From the NCBI GenBank assembly GCA_013420905.1, contig JAAXNY010000004.1, forward strand, positions 3,534,001 through 3,598,000: DNA of 64,000 nt. The letters are read 5' to 3'. This DNA comes from Collybia mongolica. Its lineage: Eukaryota; Basidiomycota; Agaricomycetes; Agaricales; Clitocybaceae. The position numbers and the translations under genes are program-made. How positions within the stretch are numbered: position 1 is the first letter of the stretch; each line of letters opens with the position of its first letter. Below the pieces are notes generated by a model that was given only the letters and a program-made list of their open reading frames with translations, was not told the DNA's origin and ran no database searches. Positions 36,914-45,136 of this stretch are shown one piece after another.

Positions 36914-37480
36914 ATGCCACTGTTCAAGTCAAATCCTGAACCCACTAACACTGTCGACTCTCACCATCGCACATCAACTTCAACTTCTCCATCCCGCAAG
37001 GGTAGTATTTTTTCCTCGAGGAACCGCTCCGTTTCGCCTGTCTCGTCTTCTACGAATGAGGCCACGGCCCATCGTCGGAATGGTTTTTTTGGCCACCGAA
37101 ACTCGACGTCGTCTGATGATTTGTCCAGTTCCGGTCGAAAAGGCAGTATAGAAAGTGGAAGCGTTGGTGGATTCTTTGGCATGGGCAGCAAGAACAGCAT
37201 TGGTCGCGATCCTACCATTTTGAAAGCGCGGGAAAAGGTCACCAATGCAGAAGCTGCCGAGAGAGATGCAGATAGAGCTTTAATACAAGCCCGGGAAATG
37301 GTCAAAGAAGCTCGGGAACATGTCAAAATGCTCGAACGCGAGGCCCTGGAGGAGTAAGTCCCTTGGATAATTCTTACTTCAGATTTCGAACATCTTCACA
37401 GTGCGAGACGCGCCAAGGCTAAACAGGCAGAGGCAAAGATGGTCAGCAAGAGCGCAAGCGGGCTTGGAAGACATGGATGA
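36914..37480 (+). CDS. small coiled-coil protein, unknown function
   Basis: Two exons. The first encodes MPLFKSNPEPTNTVDSHHRT, a long Ser/Arg-rich segment with repeated RKGS, RNRSVSP and RRNGFFGHRN motifs, then GGFFGMGSKNSIGRDPTILK. A charged helix, KAREKVTNAEAAERDADRAL and onwards, follows and probably forms a coiled coil. After an intron near 37354-37401 the helix continues ARRAKAKQAEAKMV and ends GLGRHG, stop at 37478-37480. I do not recognise a family beyond similarity in style to short basidiomycete proteins. The RxxS-type sites could be phosphorylated (inference). Confidence 0.75.
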
Positions 37481-37633
37481 AGGACACTCTTGAGTAGGAA
37501 TGTGTGCCAATAAATATACTCATATACCCTTTTACGAGGAAAGCATAAACTTTCACCTCATATAACCACCTGTACATGTTCATTACTATTCGATTCTATT
37601 TGCATGGCAAGTTCAGCCTATTCCTGTATGTAG

Positions 37634-37647
37634 CAATGGACCAGGAT
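37634..37647. repeat. target-site duplication, left copy
   Basis: CAATGGACCAGGAT, identical to 39887-39900. It directly abuts the poly(T), which is the poly(A) tail of the minus-strand LINE. The T at 37647 could belong to either. Confidence 0.9.
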
Positions 37648-37883
37648 TTTTTTTTTTTTTTTTCTTCAACGTTTTTATATACCGCAATACAAAAGTACAG
37701 AAGCGGTCACGTGTAACCGTAGTTGTATCAAGTCGAGTCGTGATATGTCCATTATAGGCCGTCATATGAGGCAGGTCTGGATTGCCCCGCCCGTTCCCGG
37801 TTGGAGGCGCTCCCTGAGTGGGCCCCCTTGTGAGGGGCCTTAAAATAGTCCCTTGTGGGGAAACGAGAGCAGGTGTCGTAGCA

Positions 37884-38002
37884 GGGGGGCTCGCCCCCCG
37901 CGCCTCTCAATCCGCTTGGTAAATAAGTAGTAGTGCAGCCACCCCTGCCGACAGGTTCACCAGGGGGGCTCATCCCCCTGGAGACCTCCTCAAGAGGAGG
38001 TC
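37884..38002 (-). repeat. hairpins in the LINE 3' UTR
   Basis: There are three perfect inverted repeats: GGGGGG/CCCCCC around CTCG at 37884-37899; CCAGGGGG/CCCCCTGG at 37960-37981; GACCTCCT/AGGAGGTC with loop CAAG at 37983-38002. The last two are adjacent. In several LINE families the RT recognises a 3'-UTR stem-loop; that role here is inference. Confidence 0.7.
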
Positions 38003-38127
38003 GACTTAGTCCGGAGAGGCCGAGGCCATGCATGACCGCTCACCCTGGGCCGAAGCCTGGGACTGATGCCTCGGTGTCACGGCTACCCCTCAACAAGAAC
38101 CTACTTACCGCCCGGTACACCCACCCT

Positions 38128-39886
38128 ACTCTAAACGGGGTTCCCGGAAGACCCCAAAGGCCTCCGGGTTGTCGTGTAGGAAGTTGCTGACTTAGACAAG
38201 AGTCAGCGTCCTCCCGGGCCGGGTTTTCCGCTGGTATAGCGGACAGTGCTGGAATACGTGTTCTACGGTCTCCTTTCCGAGTCCGCAGTCGCATTCGTAG
38301 GTCTCCTTCTCCTTAAGGAACCTTTGTCTGTATGTGCCAATTGGCGTGTGGCCCGTTAGGGCCTGCGCTAGCCTGATGGTATTACTGGTGTTGGTGGACA
38401 CCTTTCCGATCCAAGTCCCTCCTTTCAGGTGGCTTGGCAATAGCTGCTTACTCCCTTCATGGAGTGGCAAGAAGTGGGACCCTATGTAAGACTTTTGCTT
38501 GGCCAATTCACTCCAAGCATCCGTCATACGCAGAACCGCGTCTGCCCTCGCCTTAGCAAGGGATGTGTGTTTTACTTCTCCGTGTGGAATCTCCGTATTG
38601 GAGGCCGCTTCGTGGGCAAGTACGTGTTCGCGCACCTCGCACGCCTTTGGTGTGTGGTGCAGAGTGATACTGGCGTCCGGTTTAACCGTTAGCCAGTAAG
38701 CGAGTTTGGCTGATACGTTGGCGGCCCATTTGTGTGCCATGTGATGCGTCGGGTCAACGACCAGTTTGATTGCATTCACGGAGTCTGAGAAGACATCAAT
38801 TTTCCGGATGTCTAGGTTAGGGATGCCGAGGACCTCGTCCACCCCTTTCGAGATGGCGCAGGCCTCAGCATCGTCCGAAGTGGCATTCCCACAAGGGGCA
38901 GTGCCGTTATACAGTATACCGTCCGACCAGACTCTCCAGGCTGAAGTAGCCTGGAGGTCTTCGGACCGCGGAACGGACCCGTCGCATATGATCGCGACTC
39001 GTTTTGGGTCATGCTTAGCTTCGTTGATTCGGTTAGTGAGAACTTTCCCGAAATCAGCGAAAGCCTTCTTCCTCTTCTCCTTCTCTTCTTCGGGGGGAGG
39101 GGAGGGTCTGATCTCCACCCTCTCGGCCGCCCAGTCAAGTAATCGACTGCCCGGTTGCGCGAGGGGGAACACTGGGGATGCATCATCGCTGCAATCCTCT
39201 AGTCAGGCAAATGAATCCATTATCCCGGATTTGATTCTGCGCCTCTTGGCGACAGACATGCAGCTGACTGACAGGTGTGCCTGTCTGTCAATCAAGTTCC
39301 TGACTGCGTGGCTCTTGGCCAAAGTCCAGACGCGATAATGGCTCCTCTCCACCAACTTATGGATGTGCAAGTGGATGGGCGGAAGGCCTGCGAGGGTCTC
39401 CGGGGCCCCTTTCGGGGTGGTCCTGAAGTTGCCTGTGATCCATAGTGCAGCCTTTCGTTGCATCTTATGGAGTGCTTCGAGGTGCCCTTTGATGCGGGCC
39501 CCATCAACGTTCCATAACCGGCATCCATACGTCGCAATTGGAAGTACACAAGACCGGTACAGAGTTCTTTTGTGCACGGGCCTTAAGCCCCGTGTCGAGT
39601 TTCCAAGCGCTAACAGGGCCCTGCTTGAGGTCAGGGCCTTGTTCGCGTACATCTCCACGTGTTTCTTGAACGAAAGCGCGCGGTCAAAGTAGAAGCCTAG
39701 GTATCTCCACAGGAGCCCCGGTTTCAGAGGGGTGGCCCCTATATAAGGGGCATGGCCGAGATCTATGGTCGGATTGTCATCCGATTTTAGAAGGCTGAAA
39801 TGGAAGCCCTCTGACTTCGCATGTTCAAGGATCAGGCCCATGGCTCTCGTCATGAGGAAGATGATGTTGTATGCTCTCTTGAGCAT
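38128..39886 (-). pseudogene. LINE ORF2 remnant: RT C-terminus, RNase H, CCHC knuckle
   Basis: Reading leftward from 39886, the frame gives LKRAYNIIFLMTRAMGLILE and HAKSEGFHFSLLKSDD, the end of the RT palm, then WRYLGFYFDRALSFKKHVEM and YGCRLWNVDGARIKGHLEAL of the thumb region. An in-frame TGA at 39203-39205 interrupts it, but the same frame resumes at once (LEDCSDDASPVFPLAQ). RNase H follows with VAIICDGSVP, DDAEACAISKGVDEVL and DVFSDSVNAIKLV, carrying three of the four usual acidic residues; the fourth is not evident in EVREHVLAHEAAS. The knuckle is CDCGLGKETVEHVFQHC. A second in-frame stop, TAA at 38192-38194, precedes more in-frame sequence (VSNFLHDNPEAFGVFREP), so the original end was probably the TAG at 38128-38130. 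Apart from these two stops the frame is intact. Confidence 0.88.
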
Positions 39887-39900
39887 CAATGGACCAGGAT
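39887..39900. repeat. target-site duplication, right copy
   Basis: CAATGGACCAGGAT, identical to 37634-37647, at the 5'-truncated end of the LINE. Confidence 0.9.
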
Positions 39901-40375
39901 AGCGCTTGCTCATGTGTTGAGGTTCTGTACACCCTTTTGGTGCACAGCCACGTTGACCTCTTGATATCCCCTCATGTTGCCAAAAAAAAAAAAAAAGAAG
40001 CTATGGGATAGATGGAATGCATATCAAGCCTCCTTGACCTCCACACACATCTTATATATCCACCACCTCCGCGACCACGACTCATTGGCCAGTTTGATGG
40101 CCAAGTCTCGTAAAGAAACCAAAATCGCTACCCATATAAACACGAGCTATCTTTCGAATTTAAAACCATAGACCTCCTGCTCGTGCACATTTTTGGTGGT
40201 CTCAGATCGGTAAAAAAAAACATTATGGACTGTTATAATGCTATTCCTCCATTACCTGGCCACAAATGATACCATCGTCAACGAAATGACCAGCGGTGCA
40301 CCAGCTATCCCGCCTCGACCAAGGCATCTCGCCGAGAAAAAAAGCGGTCATAATTTGCCCTGATCTACTCTATAC

Positions 40376-40570
40376 TTGGTCAACGTCAGTGTTGTTATTC
40401 TGCTTACCGGACCAACTGCAGTTTTGAGCTCAGACGCCCTGTCTTCACTATTCAACGATATCAAACTTGTGCAGATATACATTGAACTTCTCTTCGTCAT
40501 ATGGCCGGGTATGCTGCTATTCCTTGCGGTGTCGATTGTATCCAATAATGACGACTCTACAACTCCATGA
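40376..40570 (+). pseudogene. degenerate NAD-binding reductase fragment, copy 1
   Basis: The frame reads VNVSVVILLTGPTAVLSSDA and LSSLFNDIKLVQIY. It lines up residue by residue with the better preserved fragment at 41374-41649, but the glycine motif is ruined (GPTAVLSS instead of GSTGNLGS). Nothing upstream or downstream restores a gene, so I call it a relic of a thioester-reductase-type domain. Confidence 0.4.
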
Positions 40571-41373
40571 TGCTGACACTTCAGTCATTCATCATGACTA
40601 ACTCATCAACTTGACGCAAAAATCTGCTTTATTCGAGCTAGACGTAATTGAACTTACATGGTCCTGCCATCACCTTCCCTTCTTGTCTATGTCTAATGGC
40701 CTTTTCGTCAAATCGTGGAACGACAAGAACCCTCTCCTATCCACATCCGAACTAGGCGGACTGATGATTGGATGTACCAACAATTTTGTATGAACTGCGA
40801 AGGTTACTTTACTCGATTAGATCCCAGCCTCCTTACAAAATTGGGCGTAATCTGGTTCCCTGGACATGCTGACAAGATCTCGGGTGATTCGTAGTCGCTA
40901 ACGGGGCTTCTCAGCACTCAATTGTTTGCCCTAACACACCAAGCGACGACCAGAACTAGACGGTAGGACGTGGAGAATATCGGCCCTCGCATTCCGACCA
41001 CCATATATTCTGTATCAAATTCCTGCACTTTGCAACCAGTGCACACTTTTCGGCGGGTGGGTCCTGGAAATTCATGGTTCGTTGCAACAAAATGGATCCA
41101 GGCGAGGCCGTGATGAAACTGGATCTTGATGTGCCACTGCCAGTGTATACTACGCATTTCATTGAAACTAAACTGCGAAGCCGGCAATAATGGCAACTCT
41201 TCCAGTCGTGCATTCCAAGAGATAAGGGCGCGCCAGTGGTGGTACATGTATTGATGACGCCTGTCCTTCTATCTAAGAAGTACAGGAAGGGGGCTACCGT
41301 TCATGTAACAACGTTACCCGCTCCAACCACGATTCGCCACTGATATGTCAACCGCACATGTCCACATGCACCG

Positions 41374-41649
41374 ATGCTCCCTTTGAACTTTCCATCACAT
41401 CCCATTGACGAGATGGTTGCCAAATATGGCGGCGGAATTTTTGCCTATATTGCTAACTCAAATTCATCCAAGCCACTAGCAGGCAACTTTGGTGCTGTCG
41501 TTTTACTCACCGGATCGACTGGGAATCTGGGTTCAGAAATTCTTGACTTGTTATGCGGGAATAACGTGAAGGTTGCGAAGATTTATGCCTTGAATCGCAC
41601 GTCGTTGAAAAAATTCATCTTAATGAATGCCGTTAAAATGCCTTGGTGA
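41374..41649 (+). pseudogene. NAD-binding thioester-reductase-type fragment, copy 2
   Basis: The frame reads MLPLNFPSHPIDEMVAKYGG, then FGAVVLLTGSTGNLGSEILD and VKVAKIYALNR. This is the start of the extended short-chain reductase (NAD_binding_4) domain found in fungal adenylate-forming reductases and aminoadipate-reductase-like enzymes: GxTGxLG, then the beta-strand ending ALNR. The frame stops about 10 residues after ALNR, where about 300 more residues are expected, and no adenylation or carrier domain lies upstream. A broken gene copy is the simplest reading; an unsequenced exon arrangement is possible. Confidence 0.6.
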
Positions 41650-42163
41650 TTGGTGGGAGTATTCCTATACTCCCAAAGCATCTCCATTGGAGTTCTATGC
41701 TCCATACTTTGAAGCAGGAAGGGGTTTACGGGGCAGGTGTAAATGATCTGTTTACCACTGAGAGACATTTAACAACAACTTTGATCAGCCTGGAACGCAG
41801 CTCCTGACTTTTTTCCCGTCACTTGCTTCAAAGGACCAAGCGGTCATGGCTAGACAACAGGTAGTCGGACATGTTGGTGAGGGCATTGTGTCCATCCAAA
41901 AGGCGGAAGGAGTCAGTCCCACTCTACGCATTTTGAAACAACTCAACGCAGAAGATGCGCACCGGTGGGTGGAATTTTGGACGATGTCGCACTTCCTCGC
42001 GGAGGAACGACCTAGCGCAAAGCTATGAAGAGACATCCAAGGGCGTGACACCATGACATCCTTTTTAACGGTTCTGGTCTATTAGAAAGACGGGCTGGGG
42101 TTCGCTGTGCGTTTCACTAGGAATACATACTATCAATACATTGCGATATTATCCACTCGTCCC

Positions 42164-43809
42164 TTAAAAATAGGAGCCAGCACCAGCGTATGAGCCTGCA
42201 GCTGTAGAACTTGCGGAAGAAGGCGTCGTCTCTACCCCATCCGGTTCAGTCAAAAGTTCCAACTCTTCCGCTTGCCTTCTGATATGTGCGACAGAACCGG
42301 GGCCGAAGGCCGGAATTGGAGGCACGAAGGGTTTGGCCGAAATAGCCGTTATTCCAGCAGGGATCCGTGACTGCAGCTCCGCCTGTGTTGGGACTGGCTG
42401 GAAGTGAAGCTGACAATGAAAAGAGTTAATTGATGGTGACGGTCAAATCATATAACCACTCACAGAATCATTGAGCTTCTTGTAATACTTATAGAAGACG
42501 CCAACACTCGTTAACTCATCATGAACCTTCCGCTTGATTGCTTCCTTCATTTCCCTATCACCTGTCACCGTATTGATCCCCCTCCAACCATCTTTTATTT
42601 CCTCTAGCCCCTTCTTCGCCCAAGCCAAGAACCCAACCGCATCACCCCCCTTCTCAGATTTGCCGTTTTCGCCTGCATCCACCCCAAGCCACTTCCTGGA
42701 TAGCGCTCCATGGAATGCTGCCTCATCTGAAAGGTACTTCCTCAGGTCGGCTGAAACTTCGACATTGCGCTCTGGCGACAACGATGTGCGTCGCCGCCGC
42801 CGTTCACCTGTAACTCTGATGAGCGAAAGAGCAGATGTGTAGATTGAGGCGCATTCGAGATGAAGTTTTGCTATGAGTGCAGGAGAAGGATGAGATCGCG
42901 GAAGCGGCGGTCCGGGGGCGATGTTGTTGTCGTATGCGGCTTTCGAAAGCAACTTACGGATCGCTAGGCCTTGAGCATCTGCTAGGGCCATCCTGTGGTT
43001 TCAAAGACATTAGAGTAAGTTTGAAAAATATGGATATTCACCCACGCACTTCGCGAGAGCAATGTTAACCTCACGGCTGAGATCGGGCGGTTTGGAAGTA
43101 ATTGCGGGGCTTCCACCTCGGTTGTGCTCCCACTCTGGGATTAATGTGTCTGCGATATATGTGAAGATACCGGATGCTCGACACAGGAGAGTCACAGCAA
43201 CATTGAGCTGGTCATCCTTCACCTTGCGGTCCACTTCGGAGATGGCGCGATCATGCTCGTATTGGCCGAGTCCCGCGACGGCGGCACGAGCTAGATTCGA
43301 GAGTGCGAATCCGTATGTGAGTAATGTGAAGGCTAAGTCCGTGTAGCACCCTGGAAGTGAAATTCGAGGGGATGTATTAAAAACGTTAGCGGAGAGCGTT
43401 GTACGCCAGCTAAACGCTAAAGAAGATGATTAGGTTTCCCAGCGGCCAAGAGCGATGAGCGCACACGGTTCAGATTTCAGACCGATCTCATCGTGTGCCA
43501 AACAGCCAATTATCCCGCGAAGTTGAGGAATGTAATCTTCCACGGCCTACGTTTCCAGATCATCGCAAGTTCTACGAGGTAAATTAAAGGAGAGAAGTAC
43601 TGGAGAGATGGTAAACCAACCTTAACGAGCTGTAAAAAATCTTTCTCGTCATGTCCTGTGCGCTTGTTCTCTTTCAGCGCTCCTCGTAGGTTCGCTCGCG
43701 TTTGTGTTGCTTCAGGGATATGAACAGTGTATTGTTTGTTGAGTGTCTGGTCAATGCAGAAGTCTGCAAAAGATATGATTCCAGTGGTTGAAAGTTCATG
43801 CAGGTACAT
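42164..43809 (-). CDS. BRO1-domain protein, PalC-like pH-response factor
   Basis: PalC couples ESCRT-III to the alkaline-pH (Pal/Rim) signalling complex at the plasma membrane. The start at 43809 gives MYLHELSTTGIISFADFCID. Exons then give DEKDFLQLVKAVEDYIPQLR, SWRTTLSANVFNTSPRISLP, DLAFTLLTYGFALSNLARAA, VAVTLLCRASGIFTYIADTL and LADAQGLAIRKLLSKAAYDN, the helical BRO1 core. The tail has GVFYKYYKKLND, then FQPVPTQAELQSRIPAGITA and KPFVPPIPAFGPGS, ending GAGSYF with the stop at 42164-42166. The short Pro-rich end without an ALIX V-domain favours PalC over Bro1 or Rim20. At least six exons. A tRNA-Val gene ends 82 bp upstream on the same strand. Confidence 0.82.
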
Positions 43810-43878
43810 TGGAAAGATTGTAAAGCAGGGAATATGTTCTAATCGAAATGCTCTATTGATCACGATCATTGGGAATTG

Positions 43879-43889
43879 AAAAAAAAAAA
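43879..43889 (-). terminator. Pol III terminator of the left tRNA-Val
   Basis: On the transcribed sense (minus) strand this is a run of 11 T, beginning 2 nt after the tRNA 3' end, as RNA polymerase III requires. Confidence 0.8.
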
Positions 43890-43891
43890 GT

Positions 43892-43973
43892 GAGTCGACC
43901 CAGGATCGAACTGAGGACCTTCTGTGACCAACGAATGTTAGACAGATGCGATAACCAGCTACGCCATCGACCC
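43892..43973 (-). tRNA. tRNA-Val(AAC) with 9-nt intron, left copy
   Basis: This is an 82-nt gene. The acceptor stem GGGTCGA pairs with TCGACTC; the D arm is GCG...CGC; the anticodon stem is TCTGT/ACAGA; the T arm is CTCAG-TTCGATC-CTGGG. The loop reads CTAACA, then 9 intron bases (TTCGTTGGT), then C, so the anticodon is AAC and the intron sits at the canonical 37/38 position. The internal promoter boxes (TAGCTGGTTATCGC region and GGTTCGATCC-like AGTTCGATCC) are in place. It is identical over 82 nt to 44984-45065 on the other strand. Confidence 0.95.
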
Positions 43974-44064
43974 TTGACATTGTTTAGGACCAGGCATCAA
44001 TAATTCTACATCCAAGATGTAGATATGGCAGGATTTTGGTTGGATGGCATGTAGTAATTCATGG

Positions 44065-44325
44065 CTAGGGCTTCAGACAACACCATTTTTTATAGCCCGT
44101 CCAACAACACTGTCCGTCGCCATATGTACTGCTGCCATCGTCTTCGTGATCATCGGGGCAAGAGACGACGCAGAAGGGTGCGGTGCCACCATAGAAGCAC
44201 CTAGGGGCGGTGAGAATATCACCCAAAGCAGCACCGTGGCCGACGATCGCGGTATGGAGGGTATCGTCGGAAGCCACATGGCTGAGAAAGAGAGAAAGAA
44301 CAAAGACAGTCACAGGCAACTTCAT
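44065..44325 (-). CDS. small secreted cysteine-rich protein
   Basis: This is an 86-residue, intronless frame. MKLPVTVFVLSLFLSHVAS is a clear signal peptide, with cleavage likely before DDT. The mature part has seven cysteines in the order C-x6-C-x3-C-x14-CC-x7-CC: CFYGGTAPFCVVSC, then YGDGQCCWTGYKKWCCLKP. The GTAPFC and GDGQCCWTG-KKWCC pattern resembles a class of small secreted proteins common in fungi, whose function is unknown; it might be an effector, an antimicrobial or a cell-wall peptide. The frame is open 61 codons upstream to 44508, but that part is not signal-like, so I took the ATG at 44325. It lies between the two tRNA-Val genes. Confidence 0.72.
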   Translation of the reverse strand: MKLPVTVFVLSLFLSHVASDDTLHTAIVGHGAALGDILTAPRCFYGGTAPFCVVSCPDDHEDDGSSTYGDGQCCWTGYKKWCCLKP

Positions 44326-44983
44326 GATCTGAAGCGAAGAATATCTGCCGTCCGTATCATGTAGTGATAGGTCGTGCACCCACAGGGTGGTTTGATCGGC
44401 ACAAAAGCGCGTTGTTGAAAAGAGCTTTCGTTTATTGAACCGCGGTGAAATGCAAAGTAGCGAGTGGTCCTGAGTAACAGCACAAAACCAATGAAAAGTA
44501 ACGAACATGATAGATTACGAGGCCCATTGAAGAAGAGTGTACAGGCATCGCTGGCTCTTATAAGAGTTTTCTGACGATGCCTCGGGGCCATGCTTTGTTT
44601 CGTTGCTATGACAAGCTATTTGAGAATAAAAGCAAATTGCCATGTGCTCAAGGAGAGGGATGTATTGCGGGGAAGGACCAACACTCCGAACAGACGTTGT
44701 TCACGAGAAAAATAGGAGGATCCCATGTGCTGCATACGTTGCAAATAGGTAGACGACGTAGGTCTCGCCATCCGAAGGTCAAATTAGGCCTTTCGAGTTT
44801 CGTGGAAGCTAGTAGAACGGTATCCCTTCCAATACTGATCGCTGGTAGCGAAGTCTCATGATGCACGGTAGCTTGTTGAGTTTCGGAGCAATGCATGGTG
44901 ACATCGGATTTTGTAGGAGGAGGACAAACGGATTCAAGGTCGGATACTAAGAAAATAATAGCATGCTTCAGAAGGAATGGCAA
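44326..44983. other. spacer between secreted-protein gene and right tRNA
   Basis: No gene seen. A perfect palindrome CTCTTATAAGAG at 44555-44566 includes a TATA-like core and may be part of the upstream region of the secreted-protein gene. Confidence 0.45.
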
Positions 44984-45065
44984 GGGTCGATGGCGTAGCT
45001 GGTTATCGCATCTGTCTAACATTCGTTGGTCACAGAAGGTCCTCAGTTCGATCCTGGGTCGACTC
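44984..45065 (+). tRNA. tRNA-Val(AAC) with 9-nt intron, right copy
   Basis: This is identical in sequence, intron and folding to the left copy, in the opposite orientation. The two genes point away from each other, with 1,010 bp between their 5' ends. Its 3' end is 71 bp upstream of the PIG-U start codon. Confidence 0.95.
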
Positions 45066-45067
45066 AC

Positions 45068-45073
45068 TTTTTT
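45068..45073 (+). terminator. Pol III terminator of the right tRNA-Val
   Basis: A run of six T begins 2 nt after the tRNA 3' end. A second longer T-run follows near 45084-45091 as a backup. Confidence 0.75.
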
Positions 45074-45136
45074 GTCAAGTTTCTTTTTTTTGTCTGGTTA
45101 GCCTTTTGAGGTCAGATTTCGCTACAGCAGAGAGTC

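Larger units (their letters stand above)
37648..39886 (-). mobile_element. 5'-truncated LINE (non-LTR retrotransposon) with RNase H
   Basis: The element is on the minus strand: its 5' truncation point is at 39886 and its 3' poly(A) tail, 16-17 nt, is at 37647-37663. The insert is flanked by identical 14-bp repeats, the mark of target-primed reverse transcription. What is left encodes the C-terminal part of the reverse transcriptase, an RNase H domain and a CCHC zinc knuckle, then a GC-rich 3' UTR of about 460 nt with strong hairpins. RT-RNaseH-CCHC order fits the LINEs common in agaricomycete genomes (I or Tad-related). It cannot move on its own, because the 5' region, the endonuclease and most of the RT are missing. 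Confidence 0.93.
39901..42163. other. gene-poor region with decayed reductase fragments
   Basis: Apart from the two fragments listed separately, I see no intact gene. A 14-nt A-run lies at 39982-39995. A frame at 41846-42028 (MARQQVVGHVGEGIVSIQKA) looks coding but has no known domain and no full gene around it. Confidence 0.5.

Noticed and set aside
38766..39338. 190-codon plus-strand frame
   Set aside because: Antisense shadow of the LINE RNase H region.
39887..39913. Apparent start codon of the LINE frame at 39913
   Set aside because: The bases right of 39886 are the target-site duplication and host flank; the open frame across them is coincidence.
39982..39995. A-run as a second LINE tail
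   Set aside because: No element sequence or flanking duplication could be tied to it; it is a simple A-run.
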